NCBI GenBank assembly: GCA_012800665.1
Contig: JAAZIW010000094.1
Location: 1 to 19,089 of the forward strand
Reading direction: 5' to 3'
DNA: 19,089 bases
Origin: Rikenellaceae bacterium
Lineage (GTDB): Bacteria > Bacteroidota > Bacteroidia > Bacteroidales > UBA932
Shown: positions 7,519 through 14,067 of the stretch, one piece after another
Position numbering within the stretch: the stretch's first letter is position 1
Layout: each line of letters opens with the position of its first letter
Program-made: the position numbers and the translations under genes
The notes under the pieces: generated by a model
Seen by the model: only the letters and a program-made list of their open reading frames with translations
The model's database searches: none
What the model was told of the DNA's origin: nothing

Positions 7519-10316
7519 TTGCTGATGCTCCGAATAAATTTGTTTGCTATCTTTTCTGCAGAAGAATTTACTTTGCCAAAGTTCCATGATACGCCCAAAA
7601 TGATTTTTCGACCCAATCTTCCGGCTATAGTATTGGAAACGGATTCCAATGTGGCCCTATGGATCATTGTGACAGAACTATTGAAAATATCAGATGCACG
7701 CAAAGAAAAGTTTAACATCTTAATGTCTTTTGATATTTCGATTGACCAATCCCAGATAGTTCGGTCATATGATTCGCCATATCCTTTGTATGAGATACAG
7801 TCCAAAGAAGTTGCCACAAAGAAGTCTTTTGGTAAAATAATATCTAGTGAAGGAGAAATGCTAAAGTTAAAGACATCTTGATTAGCCTTACTATATAAAG
7901 AATATAGGGATTTATAATAATTTGGGACCAAAGCTAAAGATATGGAAATAGCATTAGTACGATAGCCTATTCCCAACTTACCATTTATATCATATACTGT
8001 TATTTGGCTTTCCTTAAATCCGCTTTGTCCGGAATAAAAAAGCGAGCCCTTGTCATTGCCCCAAATTTCCTTGATGAAAGCGGTGTAATCAAATGAATCA
8101 AGTTTTACTATTTCTGTACCATCATTTGCCTGATAACCAATATTATTGCTTACTTTTCCTTTTACAAACCAACTTAAGTACCACTCATTGTGTTTTCCAA
8201 ACGTGTTGGAAAATGACAAGAACGAATCAAGGGTAATACCATTCTTTTTTGAATTGACAGGAAAATAAAATCGCTTGCCCGATTCATTACACCAATTTGC
8301 GTATGTTATAGGGTAATTATTGATTTTAGTTAATAATGTCGCTTGGAATTTAAAATCGGAGGCCCAAAGATAATCGACTCCGATTTCATATGATCTTGAG
8401 GTGCGTAAATACATGTTGCCTATGCTTAAATCGGAAGAGGAAATCCGGGATAAAGAAGGCTGAATGTCTATGCCGTTGACAGGTATTGAATAAGATGACA
8501 GCCATAGCCGCTTACGATAATCATTTGTATAGAAATAAAGATATGGAGATATGGTTTTCCGCCATTCTTCCCTCAAAGAATAATCACCCTTGTCTATAAT
8601 ATTCACATTTTTTGTCTGTTCTGCGTTGCCGCCAAACAACATTTTGAGTTTATCAAACTGATATGTCAAATAAAGGTGCTCTATAAAACTTGTGTAATAG
8701 TTTTGTGAAGACGAAGTAAATGATTTATTTATAGAGCCATCACCTGAATTATACGCCTTTTTATCTGATCCCGATGAATTGTATCTGACAGATCCGATTA
8801 TATCAAGATTCAAGCGTTCAATTATTGGCTCTGTATAAGATAGGTTGAGTGTCGATACTCCTTTGACATTACTTTCATTGATATTAAGGTTTATTGAAGA
8901 TGCATTGTTAATGTCGGATTTTGGTCCCTCCAGCATATCATCTCTCCTTAATTCCAACGCAAATTGGTTGTTGTGTTTTAATGTAAATTTAAGATTGCGT
9001 CCTTTCTTTCCTATATCCAACACTCCGGCTTTCACATTGAGCCCTCCTTTATATTGATGCCCATTGCCTATTTGAGATAAAATGCTCACCTGTGATTCCA
9101 AGATGGAAGATGTGGAATAATCTGTTCTTTCAAAAGAAAAATTTTCAAAGGTAAAGTTCGGAATTATTTCAAACTGTACTTTTTTGGAATTTATCAACTC
9201 TCCACCTAATGAGACATTATAATTCTGAACATTCCTATCTGAAGAAGATATAGTATTTCGGATAATTGATTCGTTTGAAGAAAATCTTTGGGTTACAACA
9301 TTCATTGATTTCTCTTTACCCGATTCCGCAATAAAAGAAAGGGTTGTATTGAGATTCCGCAACTTGTCTGTATTGATATTAAATCCCGCCTGTGCGCTCC
9401 AACCATTATCATATGTATCGTTATCCCCCCGAGCAAGGATAGTACACTGAATCTTTTTGCTATAATTGCACAAAAGAGATTGGATGTCTGCGAGAAGTTT
9501 TGATGAAGAATTGCTTTCAGGAGTATTGCTTTGGCCTGTCCCCCCATTAATGTCCACATTACCGAACAAACCCTTTGAATACTCCTCTTTAACCTCGACA
9601 TCCATCGTTTTTTCGCTATTTTTCCTTATACTTGACAGCAGATTCTCAGATGACTTATCAATAATCTTAATTCTGTTCACAATGCGAGCGGGCAAATTCC
9701 GCAAAGCAATTGACTGATCTTCAAAGAAGAAGGTTTTTCCATTAAGTGTAATTTCAGATACGGCATTGCCATTGACATACACTTTTCCATCCCGCACCTC
9801 CATACCAGGCATTTTTTTTAGCAAATCTTCAAGAACAGCATTAGTCCCGACTTTAAATGCCATAGCATTATAAATCAGTGTATCTTTCGAGAACTCCATA
9901 GGTTTGACAAAGCTTGTGATTGTGGCCGCATCAATATATTCACTGTTTTCTTCAAGCATAATTATCTTAGGTGTATGTGAAGTACTTGTGGCAAAAACAG
10001 TCTCACTATATGATACATAACCAAGCATTTCAACTGTCAACTTATAACTTCCCTTTGGAATGTCTTTGAATTCCACCATACCCTGTTTTGAGGATATTGC
10101 TAAACTTGTAATTAAACTGTCTTGTCCTAATTGCAGGTATGCAGTTGCATATTCAATAGGTTCTGATGTGTTTTTATCCAATATGGTATAAATGATACGG
10201 ACATTCTCGACAACACCTGACTGATTGCCATCATATAAGACAATCTGCCCGTATGTCATTATTGAGAGAGATATCCCAAGAAAGACAGAAATTATGAAAC
10301 GTCTCAGAACTTGCAC
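7515..10316 (-). CDS. Outer-membrane plug/beta-barrel protein (TonB-receptor-like)
   Basis: 933-residue outer-membrane protein of the TonB-dependent-receptor-like class. It has a signal peptide (MQVLRRFIISVFLGISLSIMTYGQ), then a carboxypeptidase-regulatory-like beta-sandwich domain (about 38-115: SEPIEYATAYLQ...GSYKLTVEMLGYVSYSETV). A plug-like domain follows (about 125-220: AVLEDLLKKMPGMEV...VYVNGNAVSEITLNGK...LPARIVNRIKIID), and then a long run of alternating beta strands ending near ILGVSWNFGK. The start codon is GTG at 10316; I found no better ATG that keeps the signal peptide. It lies 70 nt after the precursor gene, behind a strong hairpin, and overlaps the TPR gene by 4 nt. No TolC-type outer-membrane channel is present in the operon, so this barrel is the only candidate for outer-membrane passage, immunity or re-uptake of the product. 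No clear TonB box was recognised. Confidence 0.88.
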   Translation of the reverse strand: MQVLRRFIISVFLGISLSIMTYGQIVLYDGNQSGVVENVRIIYTILDKNTSEPIEYATAYLQLGQDSLITSLAISSKQGMVEFKDIPKGSYKLTVEMLGYVSYSETVFATSTSHTPKIIMLEENSEYIDAATITSFVKPMEFSKDTLIYNAMAFKVGTNAVLEDLLKKMPGMEVRDGKVYVNGNAVSEITLNGKTFFFEDQSIALRNLPARIVNRIKIIDKSSENLLSSIRKNSEKTMDVEVKEEYSKGLFGNVDINGGTGQSNTPESNSSSKLLADIQSLLCNYSKKIQCTILARGDNDTYDNGWSAQAGFNINTDKLRNLNTTLSFIAESGKEKSMNVVTQRFSSNESIIRNTISSSDRNVQNYNVSLGGELINSKKVQFEIIPNFTFENFSFERTDYSTSSILESQVSILSQIGNGHQYKGGLNVKAGVLDIGKKGRNLKFTLKHNNQFALELRRDDMLEGPKSDINNASSINLNINESNVKGVSTLNLSYTEPIIERLNLDIIGSVRYNSSGSDKKAYNSGDGSINKSFTSSSQNYYTSFIEHLYLTYQFDKLKMLFGGNAEQTKNVNIIDKGDYSLREEWRKTISPYLYFYTNDYRKRLWLSSYSIPVNGIDIQPSLSRISSSDLSIGNMYLRTSRSYEIGVDYLWASDFKFQATLLTKINNYPITYANWCNESGKRFYFPVNSKKNGITLDSFLSFSNTFGKHNEWYLSWFVKGKVSNNIGYQANDGTEIVKLDSFDYTAFIKEIWGNDKGSLFYSGQSGFKESQITVYDINGKLGIGYRTNAISISLALVPNYYKSLYSLYSKANQDVFNFSISPSLDIILPKDFFVATSLDCISYKGYGESYDRTIWDWSIEISKDIKMLNFSLRASDIFNSSVTMIHRATLESVSNTIAGRLGRKIILGVSWNFGKVNSSAEKIANKFIRSISK

Positions 10317-10347
10317 TTTACTATTGCAATATATAATTTTTATTTTG

Positions 10348-10381
10348 AAACATAGGGAGAGACTAGTCTCTCCCTATGTTT
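10348..10381. terminator. 34-nt perfect palindrome: attenuator or mRNA 3' end
   Basis: Every base from 10348 to 10381 pairs symmetrically around 10364.5. The right arm reads AGTCTCTCCCTATGTTT, giving a stem of about 15 bp plus a CTAG turn. It starts 6 nt beyond the precursor stop codon and ends 31 nt before the barrel gene's GTG. On the minus strand it is followed only by UUUC and then A-rich sequence, so it is a weak rho-independent terminator at best. Likely roles are partial termination or 3'-end protection, so that precursor mRNA is more abundant than transporter mRNA. A protein-binding palindrome is an alternative. Confidence 0.75.
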
Positions 10382-10386
10382 TTCTG

Positions 10387-10587
10387 CTATATACCTAAAG
10401 CGTGATTGTCGTCTCTAATTTTGTCTGCATCACCGTCACCTCCATCAGGAGTGCCACAGCAAGCGCAACCACATAATACACCGGGCGGGCGAGAAGGGTC
10501 ATCAATTAATTTGCCGCCACGAATAGCTGACAACTCTAACATTCCGAGAACTTTGCTCTCGACTTGGTTGATTTTTAAATCTTTCAT
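10387..10587 (-). CDS. RiPP precursor peptide, GG-Bacteroidales rSAM type
   Basis: 66-residue precursor. The leader (1-25) is MKDLKIN... ending LGMLELSAIRGG, the double-glycine form recognised by C39 exporters. The predicted core (26-66) is 41 residues and holds all four cysteines, in CGCACC (Cys39, 41, 43, 44). It is followed by GTPDGGDGDAD and an acidic, Asn/Ala-containing tail (DDNHALGI). I know this layout from the family named TIGR04149 (natural-product precursor, GG-Bacteroidales), recalled and not searched. It sits 20 nt after the pseudo-rSAM gene and just before a strong hairpin. There is no strong Shine-Dalgarno; the 30 nt upstream are A/T only or nearly so, as is common in Bacteroidota. 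Cleavage after Gly25 is expected. A second GG at 49-50 lacks a leader-like hydrophobic pattern. The chemistry of the modification and the activity are unknown. Confidence 0.9.
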   Translation of the reverse strand: MKDLKINQVESKVLGMLELSAIRGGKLIDDPSRPPGVLCGCACCGTPDGGDGDADKIRDDNHALGI

Positions 10588-10607
10588 TTTTTTAAAAATT
10601 TTAATTG

Positions 10608-11825
10608 TTAAACATTAATTCCATAATCATAGCGATTATGTTTATTACATATTGTCTCAACACCGAGAATTCGTTCCTGGACAGAAGGGCTAGGACAAAG
10701 CCATTGAAACACACAATCTTCACAAATCTTATTGTCGCGAATTTTTCTCCATGCATAATTGTTATAAAGTTCTTTGGATATTACCTTTGCTATAGGAAGG
10801 CCCACTTCCCCTATTGAGATTTTTCCCTCAGAAGATGAATAAATCTGACCATTAGGGTGAATATAAAGGCGTCCCCAATTATTCAAGTTGATCTTTTGAT
10901 GGAGAAAAATCAGCTGTTTAGATGGGGTTGATTGTAACAGTTCTTCTTCAGTTATAAAGACATAGTCTTTGTAGAAGTCCAAATTTTTGTCTGCAACCAC
11001 AACAGGGTCCATTCTTGTGTCTCTTATATTCATATCATGAAAAACTTGCAGATCATTTATGCACCTAATTATAAACATACTATTTGTTTGAAATCTTGAA
11101 TCAGATAGGAATAAGGTAAACGGAATTTGTGGATCCCTTAAGACAATAACTTCATACCCAAGAGACATAAGGAAATCTTTTATAGATATGATTTCTCGAG
11201 AAAAAAGCATATAGAAAGAAATGCTGTTTTTTATATTAACCATCTTCTTAGCAAACACTATCAAATCATCCTCAATCTCAGATAAAATTATTCTATATGT
11301 ACACGAAGACAATGAAGACTCGCACTCTTCTATTATTTTAGTCACATCATTGTATTTCAATTTCATCTTTGTATATATAGGATATGGCATCTGAAGAGGA
11401 GTCGTATAATTCAATGATGGAGTCTTCCCCCCAATGTAGAAATCAATAGAATTAAGTAAAGACATAACATTTATCCTATTAATGGCATCTGTTCTTGCTT
11501 CGGGTTTCTCTATGTATTCCAAGTCTCCATTTATAAATGGTCTAGGTGGCATTGCACAATCATTCGAATTCGAATCTACAATTCGGGCCATACCATTCTT
11601 GACCAATTGTTCCACGAGAGTATTTATTGATTTATTAGTATTATTAAACTTAGCCGTGCCCAGATTAAAAGGCATTGAAAGTTGTTTAAGAAAGTCATAT
11701 AGTTCATTATCCATATTATCTTTATCCAATATGATATATCTATTTATATCAGGGGTATAAAAGAGTGCATGAGCCTTCTTATTCCAAAAAAAAGTGCTGT
11801 CACTCAAAACACATTTCTGTTCCAT
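10608..11825 (-). CDS. Pseudo-radical-SAM partner protein, GG-Bacteroidales system
   Basis: 405-residue protein that resembles a radical SAM peptide maturase but lacks the catalytic CxxxCxxC; the region where it should lie (MSLLNSIDFYIGGKTPSL) has no cysteines. The N-terminal 90 residues (FFWNKKAHALFY..., DNELYDFLKQL..., LVEQLVKNGMARIV) look like a PqqD-type leader-binding (RRE) domain. The C-terminus keeps a SPASM-like cysteine set: CEDC (368, 371), WLCPSPS (Cys377) and Cys393. This fits the family I know as TIGR04150, recalled and not searched. The start is ATG at 11825, 2 nt after the maturase stop; the 'start' at 11831 would be TTG. The inferred role is to bind the precursor leader and present it to the maturase. 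The gene is very AT-rich. Confidence 0.85.
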   Translation of the reverse strand: MEQKCVLSDSTFFWNKKAHALFYTPDINRYIILDKDNMDNELYDFLKQLSMPFNLGTAKFNNTNKSINTLVEQLVKNGMARIVDSNSNDCAMPPRPFINGDLEYIEKPEARTDAINRINVMSLLNSIDFYIGGKTPSLNYTTPLQMPYPIYTKMKLKYNDVTKIIEECESSLSSCTYRIILSEIEDDLIVFAKKMVNIKNSISFYMLFSREIISIKDFLMSLGYEVIVLRDPQIPFTLFLSDSRFQTNSMFIIRCINDLQVFHDMNIRDTRMDPVVVADKNLDFYKDYVFITEEELLQSTPSKQLIFLHQKINLNNWGRLYIHPNGQIYSSSEGKISIGEVGLPIAKVISKELYNNYAWRKIRDNKICEDCVFQWLCPSPSVQERILGVETICNKHNRYDYGINV

Positions 11826-11827
11826 AT

Positions 11828-13087
11828 TCAAATAAGGATTAAGGTTTCAGCAATCTTGTTATATAATTCAGGATGCTTTGAAAGGTAGATTCTATTTTCT
11901 TTCTTTAGTTCCGAGTAGTCGAACTTTTCTTTAAAATTCTTACAGTATCTATTTCCAAACTCACTGATGGACGTATTATATACACAAGTATTACAAAAAT
12001 CTATTGCTGCACATTTTGAACACTGACCATATAATTCATTCAACTTATTATTAAAGAACTGAGCCACATATGAGTAATCGAGCTTAACATCGGTTTTTGT
12101 AACTGTTCCTAATTGATTTTCTTGACCTATTCTTTCACATTGAAGTATTTTACCATTAACTGTTATGAATAGTTTTCTGCTAAAAGGGATACAAGTTCCT
12201 GGACAAGGAAAATAATTACGATTTGTATTCTTGTTGTTAGAGATAAAATCTAAATAACCTTCATAGTGATTACCCGATAGTTTTATTATTTCTTGAGCCA
12301 ATCTACGAGTAAGGGGATCATAATAAAATAAATCTCGCCTTAATTTGTCAATATCAGGAGCTTCGTAAATGCTTTTAGAATATTCTTTGTACATATTCAT
12401 AAACTCATTTTCCTTTTTTGGATCCAACCCTCTTGGATTAATAGCAGAAATACTTGGGTATTTGCCAAATTCCTTAAATATGAATACTCTGATGCTGTGT
12501 ACATCATTTAAATTGTGTAGAACTGAATTAAATTGTACGCTTTTATCAAAATATGCGGGATGTCGTTCCTTAAGATTCTTGATATTTCTAAAAACTATTT
12601 CAAAAGAACTATTTTCATTATGATTTACGCGATGCCCACTAGCCATTTCATCTCCATCAAGACTAATAGTCAACTGTACATTCTTATCAGCAAGGTAGTC
12701 TGCATATCGGTCAAGGAGGATAGCATTTGTAGTCATTCCGTATCTGAATTCCCTTTTAGAATTTAGACTAGTTATATAGTTAATCATATTAGTTATAAAT
12801 GTCATATTCAACAGTGGTTCTCCCCCATAAAAACTAACAGTTGTAATATCCTTCGGCTTACCAGAAAGTTTTGAACTCCATATGCTGGCAAGATAGTTCA
12901 TAATTGTTTTTCCCATTTCAAAAGACATATACTTTCCCGTCCTTTCATCGTGATCTAAATACAGATCCCGATATACACAATAATGACATGCAAGGTTACA
13001 CGCATCCGTCACTTCAAAACATAGATTTCCGAGATTCACTAAATTTTGAAGAATATGTTTATCACTTACCCAATTTTTGCAATCCAT
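11828..13087 (-). CDS. Radical SAM/SPASM peptide maturase
   Basis: 419-residue radical SAM enzyme predicted to modify the cysteine-rich core of the precursor encoded two genes downstream. The radical SAM cluster motif is CNLACHYC (Cys30, 34, 37), and the SAM-binding GGEP motif is at 88-91 (SFYGGEPLLN). The C-terminal SPASM domain carries auxiliary iron-sulfur ligands: Cys299, then 12 residues, Gly312 and Cys317 (fitting the C-X9-15-G-X4-C rule); Cys356-X2-Cys359-X5-Cys365-X2-Cys368; and Cys382. Cys295 is an extra cysteine. The spacing of the last pair is X2 where X3 is usual. The family is probably TIGR04148 (recalled). It is the first gene of the RiPP operon, with a 2-nt gap to the pseudo-rSAM gene. 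The reaction, whether thioether, C-C or other, cannot be told from sequence. Confidence 0.95.
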   Translation of the reverse strand: MDCKNWVSDKHILQNLVNLGNLCFEVTDACNLACHYCVYRDLYLDHDERTGKYMSFEMGKTIMNYLASIWSSKLSGKPKDITTVSFYGGEPLLNMTFITNMINYITSLNSKREFRYGMTTNAILLDRYADYLADKNVQLTISLDGDEMASGHRVNHNENSSFEIVFRNIKNLKERHPAYFDKSVQFNSVLHNLNDVHSIRVFIFKEFGKYPSISAINPRGLDPKKENEFMNMYKEYSKSIYEAPDIDKLRRDLFYYDPLTRRLAQEIIKLSGNHYEGYLDFISNNKNTNRNYFPCPGTCIPFSRKLFITVNGKILQCERIGQENQLGTVTKTDVKLDYSYVAQFFNNKLNELYGQCSKCAAIDFCNTCVYNTSISEFGNRYCKNFKEKFDYSELKKENRIYLSKHPELYNKIAETLILI

Positions 13088-13182
13088 CTCTTACTAATTG
13101 AGTTAATCAATGTATCATTAATTTTCATAAAAGTTATACCACGATGCGAACGCTATAGAATAAAACCTTTTTAAAAACTGTA
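13088..13182 (-). promoter_or_regulatory. Upstream region of the RiPP operon
   Basis: This AT-rich stretch precedes the maturase gene and must hold the operon promoter if transcription starts here. The best match on the minus strand to the Bacteroidota -7 element TAnnTTTG is TAACTTTT at 13136-13129, one base off, and no TTTG lies at the expected distance upstream. No operator or riboswitch is evident. Confidence 0.25.
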
Positions 13183-13329
13183 TTATTTAATTGCTAGTTT
13201 GAATATTTTCAAAACTTTGATATGATTAAAGTACGCTCCATTACTTGCAACAGTAATCATATAATGGGCATAAGGGTCAATGTTACTCAATATTAAGCGT
13301 CCATTCTGATACTTAAATTGAGCAGACAT
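13183..13329 (-). pseudogene. 48-codon frame, possible C-terminal remnant of an exported protein
   Basis: A short open frame from ATG at 13329 (MSAQFKYQNGRLILSNIDPY...). It has no signal peptide. The pattern of short beta strands, LSNIDPYAHYMITVASNGAYF, loosely resembles the C-terminal end of the DUF3244-like protein encoded just upstream (LSGDSGHYEVNFILLSG). Seven codons before the ATG the frame closes with TGA. Immediately upstream, in another frame, is ATGAAACGTG, like a normal Bacteroidota gene start, but it terminates after 12 codons. This looks like debris of a deleted or frameshifted neighbour, although a genuine small gene is not excluded. Confidence 0.3.
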
Positions 13330-13376
13330 TTCTGTGGAAAACACGTTTCATAATTGTGTGGTTTTATTTAAGGTTA

Positions 13377-13793
13377 TTAAATTTCAAACTCGCTATAATA
13401 AACAGTTCCGGAAAGCAGTATGAAGTTTACCTCATAGTGACCGGAATCGCCCGAAAGGGGTATTACGGCGACTTCTTCATAGCCATCTATTGTAGAAGTA
13501 ACATATTCCCCTGTAATAAAATTTTCTACGGTTACTGCTACATCGCCCAAATCTTCGGTAAAGGACACATAAATGCTATGACTGAAACCATCGTAATACG
13601 CTACAATAGGAACATACGTTTGGCCTCGACCAACAGGCCTTTCGGAATAGTGATCTCCAAGTACAACAACCAGCGGCACAATTTCTCCATCCGATTGCGG
13701 GGCAGTCTGTCTTACATCTCCTGCATTCGCAAAATTAAACGGAAAGAATAGAGCGACTACTATGGCCGCAATAATAAAATGAAAAGTTTTCAT
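13377..13793 (-). CDS. Small exported DUF3244-like protein
   Basis: 138-residue secreted protein with a signal peptide (MKTFHFIIAAIVVALFFPFNFANA) and an all-beta domain. The run YVPIVAYYDGFSHSIYVSF, the segment DLGDVAVTVEN and the closing GHYEVNF...YYSEFEI follow the pattern of Bacteroidota DUF3244 domains, small immunoglobulin-like modules of unknown function. The assignment is by recall. It lies 290 nt upstream of the RiPP operon on the same strand, separated by the remnant frame, and 275 nt downstream of the TPR membrane protein gene. A candidate promoter precedes it (13866-13834). No link to RiPP synthesis is shown by sequence. Confidence 0.75.
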   Translation of the reverse strand: MKTFHFIIAAIVVALFFPFNFANAGDVRQTAPQSDGEIVPLVVVLGDHYSERPVGRGQTYVPIVAYYDGFSHSIYVSFTEDLGDVAVTVENFITGEYVTSTIDGYEEVAVIPLSGDSGHYEVNFILLSGTVYYSEFEI

Positions 13794-13833
13794 ACGTTTT
13801 TAGTTAATTCTGTTAATAATTAAAAAATCCGTA

Positions 13834-13866
13834 TAAAGTTACTGACTCCAAAAACTAAAAAACAAA
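13834..13866 (-). promoter_or_regulatory. Candidate Bacteroidota promoter for the DUF3244-like gene
   Basis: On the minus strand, TTTG (13866-13863) is followed after 21 bp by TAACTTTA (13841-13834). This resembles the Bacteroidota -33 TTTG / -7 TAnnTTTG pair with one mismatch in the last base. A start a few bases downstream would give a leader of about 35 nt before the ATG at 13793. Confidence 0.4.
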
Positions 13867-13884
13867 TTTTTGACTATATAAATC

Positions 13885-14036
13885 CTGACACGGGCAAATT
13901 TAAAAACGGCTTCCCATGCGCATAGGAGGCCGTTTTTGCAGAGTGTCAGAATTTAAAATCTGACACGTCATTTTTCAAGCTCGTAATTTATTGATTGTCA
14001 GAGAGTTATAAAAAGAGTGATTGTTCGCGTTGTCAG
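13885..14036. repeat. Cluster of TGTCAG / CTGACA motifs
   Basis: Five copies of a short motif occur within about 150 nt: CTGACAC at 13885-13891, GTGTCAG at 13943-13949, CTGACAC at 13960-13966, TTGTCAG at 13995-14001 and TTGTCAG at 14030-14036. The second and third form a tight inverted repeat (13943-13966, 8-bp arms GTGTCAGA / TCTGACAC). The first and second form arms around the terminator hairpin. No gene was found in 13794-14067. The function is unknown; RNA structure or a binding site for a regulator are both possible. Confidence 0.5.
13902..13937. terminator. Hairpin with U-run, likely terminator
   Basis: AAAAACGGC (13902-13910) pairs with GCCGTTTTT (13929-13937), and the arms extend inward to a 17-bp stem with one G-T and one C-A pair around GCGC. 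On either strand it ends in five T residues, so it could work in both directions. It lies after the 3' end of the TPR regulator gene (minus strand) and before the DUF3244-like gene. Outer CTGACAC / GTGTCAG arms flank it. Confidence 0.6.
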
Positions 14037-14067
14037 GATTTTTATTAAGCCCTTGATAGACAATCGC

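Noticed and set aside
7519..7587. Longer N-terminus for the TPR protein
   Set aside because: It would precede the signal peptide with 23 hydrophilic residues and lies inside the barrel gene; the ATGA overlap start is far better supported.
10387..10587. Reading the second Gly-Gly (residues 49-50) as the leader cleavage site
   Set aside because: It lies after the cysteine cluster and lacks the hydrophobic leader pattern (L14, L17, L19, I22) that precedes Gly24-Gly25.
2813..13087. Lanthipeptide or bacteroidetocin-type cluster
   Set aside because: No LanB, LanC, LanM or LanKC-like enzyme is present; the modifying enzymes are a radical SAM/SPASM protein and its pseudo partner.
13183..13329. Type IX secretion C-terminal domain
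   Set aside because: The fragment is short and lacks a clear C-terminal sorting motif; only a vague beta-strand pattern is shared.
13356..13751. Plus-strand frame of 131 codons
   Set aside because: Antisense to the exported DUF3244-like protein, which has a clear signal peptide.
13885..14036. CRISPR or phage attachment-site reading of the TGTCAG copies
   Set aside because: The repeats are only 6-7 bp, unevenly spaced and in mixed orientation, with no cas genes or integrase in the window.
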